Program-made: the position numbers and the translations under genes
DNA from: Lachnospiraceae bacterium Zagget2
Lineage (GTDB): Bacteria > Bacillota > Clostridia > Lachnospirales > Lachnospiraceae
Direction: 5' to 3'
Length of the DNA stretch: 64,000 nt
Assembly (NCBI GenBank): GCA_001941045.1
Contig: MSHD01000035.1
Span: forward strand, 1 to 64,000
The notes under the pieces: generated by a model
What the model was told of the DNA's origin: nothing
Database searches by the model: none
Seen by the model: the letters and a program-made list of their open reading frames with translations, nothing else
Shown: positions 36,946 to 47,601 of the stretch, one piece after another
Numbering within the stretch: position 1 is the stretch's first letter
Layout: each line of letters starts with the position of its first letter

Positions 36946-37620
36946 CTACCGGTTCTCGATCTGCCAGTCGATCGGCGTGCGGCCATTTCGCGTAAGGAAC
37001 TCGTTCGTCCTGCTGAAATGGCGGCAGCCGAAGAAGCCGCGGTAAGCCGAGAGTGGACTCGGGTGCGGTGCCTCGAGGATCAGATGCTTTGGATTATTCA
37101 GCATCTCCTTCTTGCGGCGGGCCGGCGTCCCCCAAAGCAGGAAGACGATCGGCCGGTCCTGCTCGTTCAGCACGCGGATCGCCGCGTCGGTGAACTCCTC
37201 CCAGCCGATGCCGCGGTGGGAATTCGCCTGATGTGCACGCACGGTCAGCACCGTGTTCAGCAGCATGACGCCCTGCCTGGCCCACTTCTCAAGGTAACCA
37301 TTATTGGGAATGTAGCAGCCACAGTCGTCGTGCAACTCCTGATAGATATTCACGAGCGAAGGCGGAATCTCGACGTCTGGCTTCACCGAAAAACACAGGC
37401 CGTGCGCCTGCCCCTCCCCGTGGTAGGGATCCTGCCCGAGGATGACGACCTTCACCTCCTTCAATGGGGTGAATGCAAATGCATTGAAAATATCATCCGC
37501 CGGAGGAAAAATCAGACGGGTGTTATATTCCTGTTTAATTGTCTTATAAAGCTTCGCATAGTATGGTTTGCCGAATTCCGGCTTCAAGGGTTCTAACCAG
37601 TCATTCGCTATTGCGGCCAT
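36946..37620 (-). CDS. ung: Uracil-DNA glycosylase
   Basis: VVILGQDPYHGEGQAHGLCFSV, LLNTVLTVRAHQANSH, HPSPLSAYRGFFGC. Confidence 0.96.
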   Translation of the reverse strand: MAAIANDWLEPLKPEFGKPYYAKLYKTIKQEYNTRLIFPPADDIFNAFAFTPLKEVKVVILGQDPYHGEGQAHGLCFSVKPDVEIPPSLVNIYQELHDDCGCYIPNNGYLEKWARQGVMLLNTVLTVRAHQANSHRGIGWEEFTDAAIRVLNEQDRPIVFLLWGTPARRKKEMLNNPKHLILEAPHPSPLSAYRGFFGCRHFSRTNEFLTRNGRTPIDWQIENR

Positions 37621-37636
37621 TTCCCGTTCCTCCTTC

Positions 37637-38398
37637 TCACAGGCGCACCGATATGCCCTGCTCCCGCAGATATTCCTTCACCTGCCGGATCTCCAGCTCC
37701 TTGTAATGAAACAGTGACGCCGCCAGCGCTGCATCCGCTTTCCCTTCCGTCAATGCATCCCGGAAATGTTCAAGCGTTCCCGCGCCGCCCGATGCGATCA
37801 CCGGCACCGGCACATTTTCCGCGATCGTCCTCGTAAGCTCGATATCATAACCGGCCTTCGTGCCATCGCAGTCCATACTCGTCAGCAGAATCTCGCCAGC
37901 GCCGAGCTCACAGACCCGCATGGCCCACTCGACTGCGTCGATGCCCATATCCACACGGCCTCCGTTTTTATAAATCGTCCAGCCGCTCCCATCAGCCCTG
38001 CGCTTCGCATCAATGGCCACGACCACGCACTGACTGCCGAACTTGTCCGCCGCCTCGCTGATCAGCTCCGGCCGCAGAATCGCCGCGGAATTCACCGAAA
38101 TCTTGTCCGCGCCCTCGCGCAGCAGCAGGCGAAAATCCTCGACCGTGCGGATACCGCCGCCGACCGTGAAGGGAATGAAAACCGTCTCCGCCACGCGGCG
38201 CACCATATCCACGACCGTCTTCCTCGCGTCCGAGGAGGCCGTGATATCGAGAAAGACCAGCTCGTCCGCGCCCGCACGGTCGTAAGCAGCACCCACGGCG
38301 ACCGGATCACCGGCGTCCCTGAGATTGACAAAATTGACGCCCTTCACGACGCGCCCCGCGTTCACATCCAGACAGGGAATAATTCTCTTTGTAAACAT
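37637..38398 (-). CDS. hisF: Imidazole glycerol phosphate synthase subunit HisF
   Basis: [35 protein letters not shown]. Confidence 0.96.
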   Translation of the reverse strand: MFTKRIIPCLDVNAGRVVKGVNFVNLRDAGDPVAVGAAYDRAGADELVFLDITASSDARKTVVDMVRRVAETVFIPFTVGGGIRTVEDFRLLLREGADKISVNSAAILRPELISEAADKFGSQCVVVAIDAKRRADGSGWTIYKNGGRVDMGIDAVEWAMRVCELGAGEILLTSMDCDGTKAGYDIELTRTIAENVPVPVIASGGAGTLEHFRDALTEGKADAALAASLFHYKELEIRQVKEYLREQGISVRL

Positions 38399-38408
38399 CC
38401 GCTCCTCC

Positions 38409-39017
38409 TTACGCCAGTTCCGCAAAATTCTTCAGCATTTTCAGACCGACCCCGCCGCTCTTTTCCGGGTGGAACTGACAGGCGAACACATTGCCACACT
38501 CGACCGCCGCGTGAATGCGCGTGCCGTACTGCGTCGCCGCCGTCACGATCTGTTCATTCTTTGCCTTTAAATAATAGGAGTGGACAAAATAGACATAGGG
38601 ATGTTCCGAAATGCCTCTGAACAGGCGTCCCCCGTTCTGAAGTTCCAGTGAGTTCCAGCCCATATGAGGAATCTTGAGACCTTCCGCTTCCGGAATTTTC
38701 AGGATCTCTCCTTCCAGAATGCCAATACCCTGTGCACCGGGGGACTCCTCGCTGCGCTCAAACAGAAGCTGTAATCCCAGGCAGATGCCCAGGAACGGCC
38801 TGCCGTCCGCCGCCACTTCCCGGATCACGTCGATAAGATCATATTTCTCCAGGTGCCGCATGGCGTCGCCGAAAGAACCCACCCCCGGCAGAATCACCTT
38901 GTCTGCGTTCAGGAGCCGCTCCCGGTCCCTCGTTACCCAGACTTCCTGCCCCAGTAGAACCAGCGCCTTCTCCACGCTCCGGATATTCCCCGCATCGTAG
39001 TCGATAATCGCTATCAT
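38409..39017 (-). CDS. hisH: Imidazole glycerol phosphate synthase subunit HisH
   Basis: [47 protein letters not shown]. Confidence 0.95.
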   Translation of the reverse strand: MIAIIDYDAGNIRSVEKALVLLGQEVWVTRDRERLLNADKVILPGVGSFGDAMRHLEKYDLIDVIREVAADGRPFLGICLGLQLLFERSEESPGAQGIGILEGEILKIPEAEGLKIPHMGWNSLELQNGGRLFRGISEHPYVYFVHSYYLKAKNEQIVTAATQYGTRIHAAVECGNVFACQFHPEKSGGVGLKMLKNFAELA

Positions 39018-39089
39018 TCTGCCTCTTCCTTCTTTCGATATAATGGTTAAGTATAGCACGAAATGTGGTCCTTGACCACTGAATTTTTC

Positions 39090-39132
39090 TCATAAACAGG
39101 AGATGGAGCCGACAATGCGGCTCCATCTCCTG
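39090..39132 (-). terminator. Terminator of the corrinoid protein gene
   Basis: CAGGAGATGGAGCC-N8-GGCTCCATCTCCTG perfect hairpin. Confidence 0.8.
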
Positions 39133-39160
39133 CGATCGGACTAAACTTAAACAGATACAT

Positions 39161-39796
39161 CTATGCTACAAGCTCTTTCGCCCTCTGTGCGCAAGAGGCA
39201 GCATCCTCAGTATAGGCATCAGCACCAATCTCATCCGCAAAAGCCTGCGTGATCGGAGCTCCGCCAACCATAACCTTAATCTTCGAGCGGAACGGCTGTG
39301 CGTTCAGAAGCTCAACCGCTTCTCTCAGAGCCGGCATCGTCGTGGTCAGAAGTGCAGAACAGCAGATAATCTTTGTATCCGGATTCTGCCCATAGGTCTC
39401 TACAAATTTCTCCTTCGGAACATCGACGCCGAGATCAATCACTTCAAAGCCCGAGGACTCCAGCATCATCGCGACAAGGTTCTTGCCAATGTCATGCAGA
39501 TCGCCTGCAACTGTTCCGATAATAACCTTGCCAGCAGCTCCTGCCACACCGGTTGCAAGATGGGGCTTCAGCACCTCAACGCCCTTCTTCATGGCTCTCG
39601 CCGCAACCAGCATCTCCGGCACGAAGATCTCTCCGCTCTTGAACTTTGCACCGACCTCGTCCATAGCCGCGATCATGCCTTCATTCAGAACTGCCGTGGA
39701 ATCACAACCCGCATCCAGAGCTTCCTGTACTGCTGCTCCTACAAGCTTTGCCTTACCTTTTACTACCAGATCATAAACTTCCTGAATTCCTGCCAT
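39161..39796 (-). CDS. Corrinoid-binding methyltransferase protein
   Basis: GTVAGDLHDIGKNLVAMMLESSGFEVIDLGVDVP (DxHxxG B12 motif). Confidence 0.92.
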   Translation of the reverse strand: MAGIQEVYDLVVKGKAKLVGAAVQEALDAGCDSTAVLNEGMIAAMDEVGAKFKSGEIFVPEMLVAARAMKKGVEVLKPHLATGVAGAAGKVIIGTVAGDLHDIGKNLVAMMLESSGFEVIDLGVDVPKEKFVETYGQNPDTKIICCSALLTTTMPALREAVELLNAQPFRSKIKVMVGGAPITQAFADEIGADAYTEDAASCAQRAKELVA

Positions 39797-39894
39797 TTTG
39801 TTTTTCCTCCATATTTTAAATGTTATATTTTTTTGAGCGGCTGACGCGGGCGAATGGCGTTCCCCTGCATCGTCGCCTGTGGCCTTATGTATGC

Positions 39895-40698
39895 TTATTT
39901 CTTCGGTCCGAAGATGCCCTCTCTGTAAGCACTGATGTACTCCATGCAGTAGTCATCCTGACCCAGAAGTGCCTCCGTCGCGTAAATAACGCCCATCATA
40001 TCCCTGTTCAGCGGATCAAGAATGGCACTGTCCAGTCCTGCCTTCATCGCAAGAACCGTAAATCCAAGGTTCACCATCTTTCTGACCGGAAGATTGAAGG
40101 AGATATTGCTGACCGCAGCGGTGATATGAATGCTCGGGCAGCGTCCGCGCACCGTGCTGATGACCTCCTCATTCAGTGCAATTCCATCCTCTGAGGTGCA
40201 GAGCATCTCAACCAGCGGATCAATATGCATCTGAGACTGCTTGATCCCATACTCATCTGCTTTCTTCAGAATATAATCGAAGACCCTCAGGCGATCCGCA
40301 GCACTCTTCGGAATTCCCGTATCATCAGACAGCAGGCAGATTACTTCCCACTTGGTCCCGGCAATCAGCGGGAACAGCTTATCAATCTTGTCTCCCTCAC
40401 CGGACACGGAATTGACCAGGCCGGGCTTATTCACATAGGGAATCACCTGCGCAAGTACATCTGCGCTGGGGCTGTCTACAGAAATCGGAAGATCCGTCGC
40501 TTCCTGAATACAATCGATCATCCATTTCAGCGTCTCAACTTCCTCCGCCTCCGGCACCGATGCACAGCAGTCAATAAAAGTAGCTCCCGCGTCAGCCTGT
40601 GCCTTTGCTCTGTTTTTAATGAATTCCGCATCCCGCTTTGCGATGGCGTCCGCAACGACCGGGATGGAACCATTGATCTTTTCCCCAATAATAATCAA
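39895..40698 (-). CDS. Methyltetrahydrofolate:corrinoid methyltransferase
   Basis: MIIIGEKINGSIPVVADAI, pterin-binding fold, NSVSGE. Confidence 0.88.
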   Translation of the reverse strand: MIIIGEKINGSIPVVADAIAKRDAEFIKNRAKAQADAGATFIDCCASVPEAEEVETLKWMIDCIQEATDLPISVDSPSADVLAQVIPYVNKPGLVNSVSGEGDKIDKLFPLIAGTKWEVICLLSDDTGIPKSAADRLRVFDYILKKADEYGIKQSQMHIDPLVEMLCTSEDGIALNEEVISTVRGRCPSIHITAAVSNISFNLPVRKMVNLGFTVLAMKAGLDSAILDPLNRDMMGVIYATEALLGQDDYCMEYISAYREGIFGPKK

Positions 40699-40936
40699 AT
40701 CCTGTGTCCTCCTTTTTATAAATGATGCACAGCTTCAAATGAAACGTTTTCAATGATTCTGTACATTTTTCCTATGTGTATAAATATACCACTCCTTCCG
40801 CACTTTCTCCATCTTCAAAATCGTCTATTTTCAAATTGTTTTTCCTACGTTTTGTAGGAAAAACCCGTTTTCTCCCATTGTATCTTTTCCGTTTTCAGAG
40901 TATAATGAAAAAAATATCGAAAAAGGACCGAACCAT

Positions 40937-42463
40937 ATGAAACTGAGCGCACTTCTGATCACCTGGCATCTGAAGAAAAAATACACCCTGGCGGTCTCTG
41001 ACTGGCTGTCCGCCGAGCCGCATCTTAGATACCCGCTCACCTACGATGGAAAAGGGAATCTCGAAGACGGCATTCTCTACATGTCGGACGATCCGGATTT
41101 TGCGATGCCTTCTCACAAACTGTCGAAGACTTTCCTGATTCTTACCGGAGCGGCATTTCACGTCTCTCCCTCCGATTATCCGAATCTCTGCATTTTACCG
41201 GAATCCGTTTCTCTGCGGGAACTGGCCTCCTTTTTGCAGGAAATCTTTGCACTCTATGAAGAATGGAACCAGTCGCTGTTCGACTCCCGGCTGAGCAGCG
41301 CTTCCATTCAGCAGTTGCTTGACCTGACTGACCGCGTCATTCCAAATCCCATGATGCTTGTCGGTATGGATTTTACAGTGATTGCTTCCAAGAAGACTGC
41401 TTTCGGACGCATGGAGCCCCCGATTCTTGGTTCTGATGAGGAGACGCGGGATCTGGTCAATGCGCTCAAGAGTGACCAGAACTATGAGGAGGCTGCATAC
41501 CGGACCGGCTACTTCTATTATCCGGGAAACCAGATCGCTGCTCCTTCCCTCTGTGTCAATATTTTCCAGCAGGAGCGGGCTTCTTTTCGCCTGATGATCA
41601 ACGAGGGAGAGGTACCGCTTGACGACACCTTCGGCTTTCTGCTGGAACATCTGGCGCGGATGGTATCGCATGCGCTGGCGGTAAACCCGATGGCCGACCA
41701 CAGTTCCGCCCTCTCACTGCATCAGATTTTCAGGACTCTGCTGACCGACCCGAGCGCAGACTATGTGGAGATCAGCCAGCAGTTTTCCAGCGCCGGATGG
41801 CTCTCCTCACACAGCTACCAGTGCATTCTCCTGAAGACCGGTATTCTCGACTTCAAGAACCTCACGCTGCGTTCAATCTGCAGCTACGCAGAGAACACCA
41901 TTCCGGCCTCCTGCGCCGTGGAGCACCAGGGTAACGTGGTCGTCTATGTGAATCTCGACCTGTGCAGCCTTTCGCCCGATGAAGTCTCACAGAAGCTGGC
42001 GAATTTCATCCGCGACAGTCTCCTGAACGCAGGCTACAGCCGGAAAATGCTCGGACACTTTAACTTTCAGCGCCAATATCAGCAGGCCACGATCGCTCTG
42101 CAGGTGGGGCGCCGCATCAATCCTTCGCTCTGGATTCATCACTTCAACCAGGATATCGCGCTGCGCTATATCATGGAGCAGAGCACAAAAAAGCTTCCCG
42201 CGTACATGATCTGTCACGAGAAGCTGATTGCCCTGAAAAATGCTGACGCCGGCAGCCACACACAGCTCTACCGAACGCTGCGCTGTTACCTGGAAAACCA
42301 CCAGAGCATTACCCGCACCGCGGAAGCGCTGTTTATCCACCGCAGTACGCTGCTGTACCGGCTGGAGAAAATCCGCGATTTCATGAAATCCGACTTTTCC
42401 AAACCGGACGAGCTGCTCTATCTGCTCCTGTCCTTCCATCTTCTGGAGATGGAAGGAGACTGA
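40937..42463 (+). CDS. PucR-type HTH transcriptional regulator
   Basis: C-terminal LRCYLENHQSITRTAEALFIHRSTLLYRLEKI. Confidence 0.82.
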   Translation: MKLSALLITWHLKKKYTLAVSDWLSAEPHLRYPLTYDGKGNLEDGILYMSDDPDFAMPSHKLSKTFLILTGAAFHVSPSDYPNLCILPESVSLRELASFLQEIFALYEEWNQSLFDSRLSSASIQQLLDLTDRVIPNPMMLVGMDFTVIASKKTAFGRMEPPILGSDEETRDLVNALKSDQNYEEAAYRTGYFYYPGNQIAAPSLCVNIFQQERASFRLMINEGEVPLDDTFGFLLEHLARMVSHALAVNPMADHSSALSLHQIFRTLLTDPSADYVEISQQFSSAGWLSSHSYQCILLKTGILDFKNLTLRSICSYAENTIPASCAVEHQGNVVVYVNLDLCSLSPDEVSQKLANFIRDSLLNAGYSRKMLGHFNFQRQYQQATIALQVGRRINPSLWIHHFNQDIALRYIMEQSTKKLPAYMICHEKLIALKNADAGSHTQLYRTLRCYLENHQSITRTAEALFIHRSTLLYRLEKIRDFMKSDFSKPDELLYLLLSFHLLEMEGD

Positions 42464-42473
42464 AGAGCAGATC

Positions 42474-43013
42474 TCAGCCAAGCAGAAAACAGCTTGTGTA
42501 AGCGATCGTATCCGGCCCGTAATTGTAAGGGATCCCATTGTCCTTGCAGAGCTGGCTGACAAAAATACCATAAGATTCCACGGAAGAGACGCGTTTTTCC
42601 GGGAAGCGGCAGGGCGCATCCGGATACGCACAGTCCGCACAGATTGTGCAGCAGCCGGCTCCCAGGCTGAAGACATCGGAAAAATGCGCCCGCATCAGGT
42701 CCGCCGCCTTTGCAAAACATTTCTTATGCCGTTCCTCCGTCTCCATAATCCCTTCGAAATCCAGGCTGTCTTCGAGCTCGCCAACCGTCTGTACCAGAAT
42801 GCCCCAGCTATAGGGTGCAATCCTGTCCCTGCACTCTTCCAGAGTGCCGCAACCCGGCGGACATGCCCAGTTTTTTCCATACTGGCCGCAGGTATTTGCC
42901 TCACACATCTGACGCACCTCCGGAAGCAGCTCGATCGTTGCACAGTCAAGCCGCGTCAGGTGCGAGAATCCCGCCTCTCTGGCCAGTTTTTCCGCCTCTT
43001 CATATGTGCCCAT
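42474..43013 (-). CDS. DUF2284-type metal-binding protein
   Basis: CEANTCGQYGKNWACPPGCG, CCTICADCAYPDAPCRFPEKR cysteine motifs. Confidence 0.8.
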   Translation of the reverse strand: MGTYEEAEKLAREAGFSHLTRLDCATIELLPEVRQMCEANTCGQYGKNWACPPGCGTLEECRDRIAPYSWGILVQTVGELEDSLDFEGIMETEERHKKCFAKAADLMRAHFSDVFSLGAGCCTICADCAYPDAPCRFPEKRVSSVESYGIFVSQLCKDNGIPYNYGPDTIAYTSCFLLG

Positions 43014-43015
43014 TT

Positions 43016-44527
43016 TCAGTCCTCCTGTTCCGGAAATTCCAGTTCATCGACATAAACATCCTGAAAATCCGCTTCTCGCGCGAGCTCTATGAATTCCACT
43101 TCGCGGGCGAGAATACGGCTCCGCTCATATTCGCTTTCATTCAACGCCGCTATTCTTGCGCCCTCGCCGGCGGCGTTTCCAACCGAAGTAATCCTGCCCC
43201 TGAGTTCCTCCGGAAGCATCCCGATGTCGCAGGCGCTCTCCGGGTCAAGATAATTTCCAAATGCACCGGCAATCAGCACCTCCTCGATGTCTCCCACTTC
43301 AATGCCTTTTTTCGTGCAGAGAATCCGGATTCCCGCAGCAATGGCCGCCTTTGCGAGCTGCAGTTCGCGGATATCCTGCTGAAGCAGCGATACATTTTCT
43401 GTAAAATGCCAGTCAGCCTCCATCCTTCCGCTCTCATCAACCGTACCATTTTTCAGCAGGCATGCCGCCGCGTCCAGCAGGCCGGATCCGCAGATCCCTA
43501 TCGGCTCCCCTTCGCCAATCACATGCCAGGTCATATGGCTCCCACCGTCCAGATACACATGATCGATCGCGCCGGTACTGCCGCGCATACCGCAGCTGAT
43601 CTTCGCGCCCTCGAAGGCCGGTCCCGCCGCCGTGGAGCAGGCTGTCAGTCCCGTCGCCCGGTTTCCGAGCACCATCTCTCCGTTCGTGCCAATATCGATC
43701 ATCAGCGTCATCTTCTCACGCTCTTCCATATGGGTCGCCAGAATACAGCCCACCGTATCCGCCCCGACGAAACCTCCGATATTGGGAAGCCAGCTGAGCT
43801 TCGCCGCAGGATGCGCCTGCATCCCCAGCTCCCGTGCAGAATATGTGACCGCATCCTTCACCTTCGGCTCATACGGTGCAAGCACCAGAGAGTCCACCGG
43901 GATCTCCAGAAACAGATGATGCATACAGCTGTTTCCGACCATAACGATGCGCACAACATCCTCCTGTGTTCCTCCGCATTCCTTCGCCAGCTCACGGATC
44001 ATCTCGCCCACCAGCCGCCGGATGCAGGAACTGAGGGCTTCCGCGCCGTGTTCCATCGCGTAACTGGCGCGCATAACTACATCTGCGCCATACTGTCGCT
44101 GTGGGTTCAGCATGCTCCGCACCGCGAGCGTCTCTCCGGTCTTCCCGTCAAGCAGATAGACTACCACAGAAGTTGACCCCAGATCCACGGCAGCCAGGAA
44201 CGGACGTTCCACATCCTCCGGAAGCTCTCCCGGCGCCAGTTCCACCCGGCTTTTTGCTCCCTCTGTCAGGATCTGGTTCGCCCCTTCTTTTCCGGCGCCT
44301 GTGTCTACATTCATGGCCTTTGTGACCAGAACCTGGCAGGCTGCCAGGGACACACCGTCCACCAGAACCCTGCATTTTCCGCATTTCTCGTTTCCGCCGC
44401 AGGGAGCGTCCGGCGTAAGCCCCGCCAGACGCTCCGCCTCAAGAAGGGGCACCCCTTCTTCGGCATCATATACAATATTTTCTCTGATAAATGTAACCGG
44501 ATACTTCATCTGAACCTTCCCCTTCAT
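43016..44527 (-). CDS. RamA-like corrinoid reductive activator (ASKHA plus 2Fe-2S)
   Basis: CGGNEKCGKCRVLV, DLGSTSVVVYLLD, DIGTNGEMVLGN. Confidence 0.85.
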   Translation of the reverse strand: MKGKVQMKYPVTFIRENIVYDAEEGVPLLEAERLAGLTPDAPCGGNEKCGKCRVLVDGVSLAACQVLVTKAMNVDTGAGKEGANQILTEGAKSRVELAPGELPEDVERPFLAAVDLGSTSVVVYLLDGKTGETLAVRSMLNPQRQYGADVVMRASYAMEHGAEALSSCIRRLVGEMIRELAKECGGTQEDVVRIVMVGNSCMHHLFLEIPVDSLVLAPYEPKVKDAVTYSARELGMQAHPAAKLSWLPNIGGFVGADTVGCILATHMEEREKMTLMIDIGTNGEMVLGNRATGLTACSTAAGPAFEGAKISCGMRGSTGAIDHVYLDGGSHMTWHVIGEGEPIGICGSGLLDAAACLLKNGTVDESGRMEADWHFTENVSLLQQDIRELQLAKAAIAAGIRILCTKKGIEVGDIEEVLIAGAFGNYLDPESACDIGMLPEELRGRITSVGNAAGEGARIAALNESEYERSRILAREVEFIELAREADFQDVYVDELEFPEQED

Positions 44528-44565
44528 ACATCCAGTATACTGTCATCGCCAGAGGCACCCGTCCT

Positions 44566-46014
44566 CTACCGCAGTTCCCGCAACGTCCCCAGCAGCAGCT
44601 CCCAGAACCTCTGCACCGAAGAAATGATAAGTTCCTCTCTCGTCGAGTGAATATTGTTGATCTGCGGGCCGAAGGACACCGCATCGAGCTCCGGAATCTT
44701 CGAAGCAAAGAGGCCGCATTCCAACCCGGCGTGGACGCCCTCCACGCGCGGCTCCCTGCCGAAAAGCTGCCGGTAAACGCCGCACATCACATTGCGAAGC
44801 TTCGACTCCGGACGATACTCCCAGCCCGGGTAATCGCCGGTAAACTCTACCGTTGCTCCGAGTGACTCCATCGCCAGCCTGATTCTTGCGCACAGATCCT
44901 TTTTCTCCTGTTCAACCGAGCTGCGCACACTGATCAGGAGCTCCAGACTATCCTCTTTCGTCCGTAAGACGCCGAAATTGGAGGATGTCTGCACGATATC
45001 CGGGTTTTCCCGGCTCCTGCAGTCTATACCATTCGGTACGAAGCGAAGCAGCAAAAGTGCCTTCCTCGTTGAACTATCCGTCAGAACGCTGCGCTTCCGA
45101 AGCTCCCCGACCGTTATCTCAAGCCGCATATTCGGGTCAGTCTCCTTATATTTTTCCTGTCTTCCCGCGAAAACATTTCTCAGGAAACTCTCTGCCGCGG
45201 CGATATCCTCCTCTTTCAATGCGATGTGCGCTTCCGCTGACGCGGCGATCGCATTGTCCGCCTCACCGCCGCTCATGGAAATCAGGCCGATCCCTGTTTT
45301 CTCACTCAGGCCGGACAGAAGGTAGCTGAGCAGAATATTCGCATTCGCGCTTCTCTTATGAATCTCTGTTCCGGAATGCCCGCCACTCAGGCCGCTGATC
45401 CGGACCTGCAGTGCGGCGCTCTCGAGCTCCTCTGTCTCATACGGCAGATGACAGAGAACCGTTACGCCGCCGGCACAGCTCACCGTAAAAACGCCTTCCT
45501 CCTCCGAATCCATATTCAGCAGCATATGGCCCTTCAGGTCAGAGACATCAAGCATGGTCGCTCCCAGCATACCGATCTCCTCGTCGGTGGTGAAAACCAC
45601 CTCGAGCGACGGATGTGGGATACTGTCATCGTCCAGTATCGCCAGCGCGCAGGCCAACGCTATCCCGTCGTCTCCGCCCAGGGAAGTTCCCTTCGCTGAA
45701 ATGCTGTCGCCGTTGACCTCCAGATCCAGTCCTTCCTTCAGCAGATTCTTTTCCACGCCCGCTTCCTTCACAGCGACCATATCCATATGGCCCTGCAGAA
45801 TGACCGGCTCCGCGGCCTCATATCCCGCAGATGCATCCTTTCTGATGATCACATTGCCCGCCTCGTCGCGCCGGCAGTCAAGATTACGCTCCCGCGCAAA
45901 GGAAACAAGATAATCGCTGATTTCCTTCGTAAGAAGAGAGACGCGTGGAATCCCACTGATCTCTTCGAAATAATGAAAGACCTTCTCGGGTTGTATTTGA
46001 TTCAAAACAGCCAT
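44566..46014 (-). CDS. pepD: Aminoacyl-histidine dipeptidase
   Basis: VFHYFEEISGIPR, ILQGHMDMVAVKE, TTDEEIGMLGA. Confidence 0.92.
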   Translation of the reverse strand: MAVLNQIQPEKVFHYFEEISGIPRVSLLTKEISDYLVSFARERNLDCRRDEAGNVIIRKDASAGYEAAEPVILQGHMDMVAVKEAGVEKNLLKEGLDLEVNGDSISAKGTSLGGDDGIALACALAILDDDSIPHPSLEVVFTTDEEIGMLGATMLDVSDLKGHMLLNMDSEEEGVFTVSCAGGVTVLCHLPYETEELESAALQVRISGLSGGHSGTEIHKRSANANILLSYLLSGLSEKTGIGLISMSGGEADNAIAASAEAHIALKEEDIAAAESFLRNVFAGRQEKYKETDPNMRLEITVGELRKRSVLTDSSTRKALLLLRFVPNGIDCRSRENPDIVQTSSNFGVLRTKEDSLELLISVRSSVEQEKKDLCARIRLAMESLGATVEFTGDYPGWEYRPESKLRNVMCGVYRQLFGREPRVEGVHAGLECGLFASKIPELDAVSFGPQINNIHSTREELIISSVQRFWELLLGTLRELR

Positions 46015-46031
46015 TTTTTTACTCCCTTTTT

Positions 46032-47504
46032 TTAATTTCCGTCGTCCAGCTCAAACCAGAATTCGACGCCGTTTTCATAGTTTACTGCTCCATAGCACTG
46101 GTGAATAGACTCCATAATTGCCTTCACAATCGAGAGACCCACGCCGCTGCCGCCATACTCGCGCGTCCGCGCCTTGTCCACCTTGTAGAACTTATCCCAG
46201 ATTCGCTCAAGATCCTCCTCCGGAATTGGTTTCCCTGTGTTGAACACACCGGTGCGGACATGACCTTCCCTCCTCTCGAGCGTGATTTTGATGGTCTTAT
46301 CTCCGTCCACATGATTCAGAGCGTTGCTGATGTAATTATTCAGCACCTGCTCTATCTTGAACTCGTTCCCCCAGGCATAGACCGGTTCCGGCGCGTTGAA
46401 AACCAGCCATACGCCTTTCTGTTCGAAGAGAATCTGCATGGCCTGCAGCATGGTATGGATCATGCCTGCCAGGTCAAAGCGTTCCATTGCCATATCTTCA
46501 TCCCCGAATTCGAGCTCATTCAGTGTCATCAGGTTCTTCACAAGACGGTTCATTCTTCCCGCCTCGTCCATGATGACATCACAGTAAAATTCCCGGCTCT
46601 CCGCGTCGTCGTTGACACATTCCTGCAGTCCCTCCGCATAACCCTGGATCAATGCAATCGGCGTCTTCAGCTCGTGCGAAACATTGGAGAGAAATTCCTT
46701 GCGCATCCGGTCTGTCTGGTCCTTCTGCTCAATATCCCTCTGCAACTCGTTGTTCGCCGTCTTGAGTTCCGAGATGGTACGCTCCAGCGCCTCGGAAAGC
46801 CGGTTCATATTTCTGCCAAGCAGCTCCAGCTCCTCGTCTTTTCCTTCGGAGAACTTTACACTGAAATCAAGCCCGCTCATACGCTCCGACAGTCTGGCAG
46901 CCTCGAGGATCGGCTCCGATATCTTCCGGGAAACCAGATAGATGATAAAGGAGCCGATGACCAGTACAATGCACCCGACGTAGACCAGAAACTGATTCGC
47001 CAGCTGGACGCTCTCACGCAAAGGTTCCACCGCCGTGCGAATGGCAAAGATCTCTCCCTGATCAAGCGTGCCGACGATCTTCAGATAACCGCCGCCTGGC
47101 GAATCTGCCGTAACACTGACCTGATAATTGTCGTTTTCCTCCAGAATCCTGACATTATCCGATTCAGCGCCCAGCACATACTCATAGAGCTCTCTCTGCA
47201 GCTCCGCGGAGTCACGGACGGTCGTGAGCATGGCTTTGCCATCCGCGCCCATGACGAACAGGCTGATCGTGTTTGCCTCGCATATATCGTTGAGTTCATC
47301 CACGAAATCTTCATCCGTCAATCTCTCCGCCGCCGACGCGCTGTCCAGATACTCGTACGTTTCTTTGAGCGATGTCTGCTTATTCCGAATATAGTAGTTC
47401 TCCAGGAAAAAGGTATTGACGAGCAGGCACGCGATCAGCGCTGCAGTCAGTACCAGCGAAAATATGACGGTCATCCTTGTCCGGATCGAATGCTTTCTCT
47501 TCAT
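46032..47504 (-). CDS. HAMP-domain sensor histidine kinase
   Basis: FLSNVSHELKTPIALIQGYAEGL H-box, GGSGVGLSIVKAIME. Confidence 0.93.
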   Translation of the reverse strand: MKRKHSIRTRMTVIFSLVLTAALIACLLVNTFFLENYYIRNKQTSLKETYEYLDSASAAERLTDEDFVDELNDICEANTISLFVMGADGKAMLTTVRDSAELQRELYEYVLGAESDNVRILEENDNYQVSVTADSPGGGYLKIVGTLDQGEIFAIRTAVEPLRESVQLANQFLVYVGCIVLVIGSFIIYLVSRKISEPILEAARLSERMSGLDFSVKFSEGKDEELELLGRNMNRLSEALERTISELKTANNELQRDIEQKDQTDRMRKEFLSNVSHELKTPIALIQGYAEGLQECVNDDAESREFYCDVIMDEAGRMNRLVKNLMTLNELEFGDEDMAMERFDLAGMIHTMLQAMQILFEQKGVWLVFNAPEPVYAWGNEFKIEQVLNNYISNALNHVDGDKTIKITLERREGHVRTGVFNTGKPIPEEDLERIWDKFYKVDKARTREYGGSGVGLSIVKAIMESIHQCYGAVNYENGVEFWFELDDGN

Positions 47505-47601
47505 AGCCTACGCCCTTATATATACACAGAGGCGGAGCACCGCGGCGCTCCGCCCCATACTCTGATGTTATTCTAACACATCAGCGGAAAACTTACAAAA
47601 A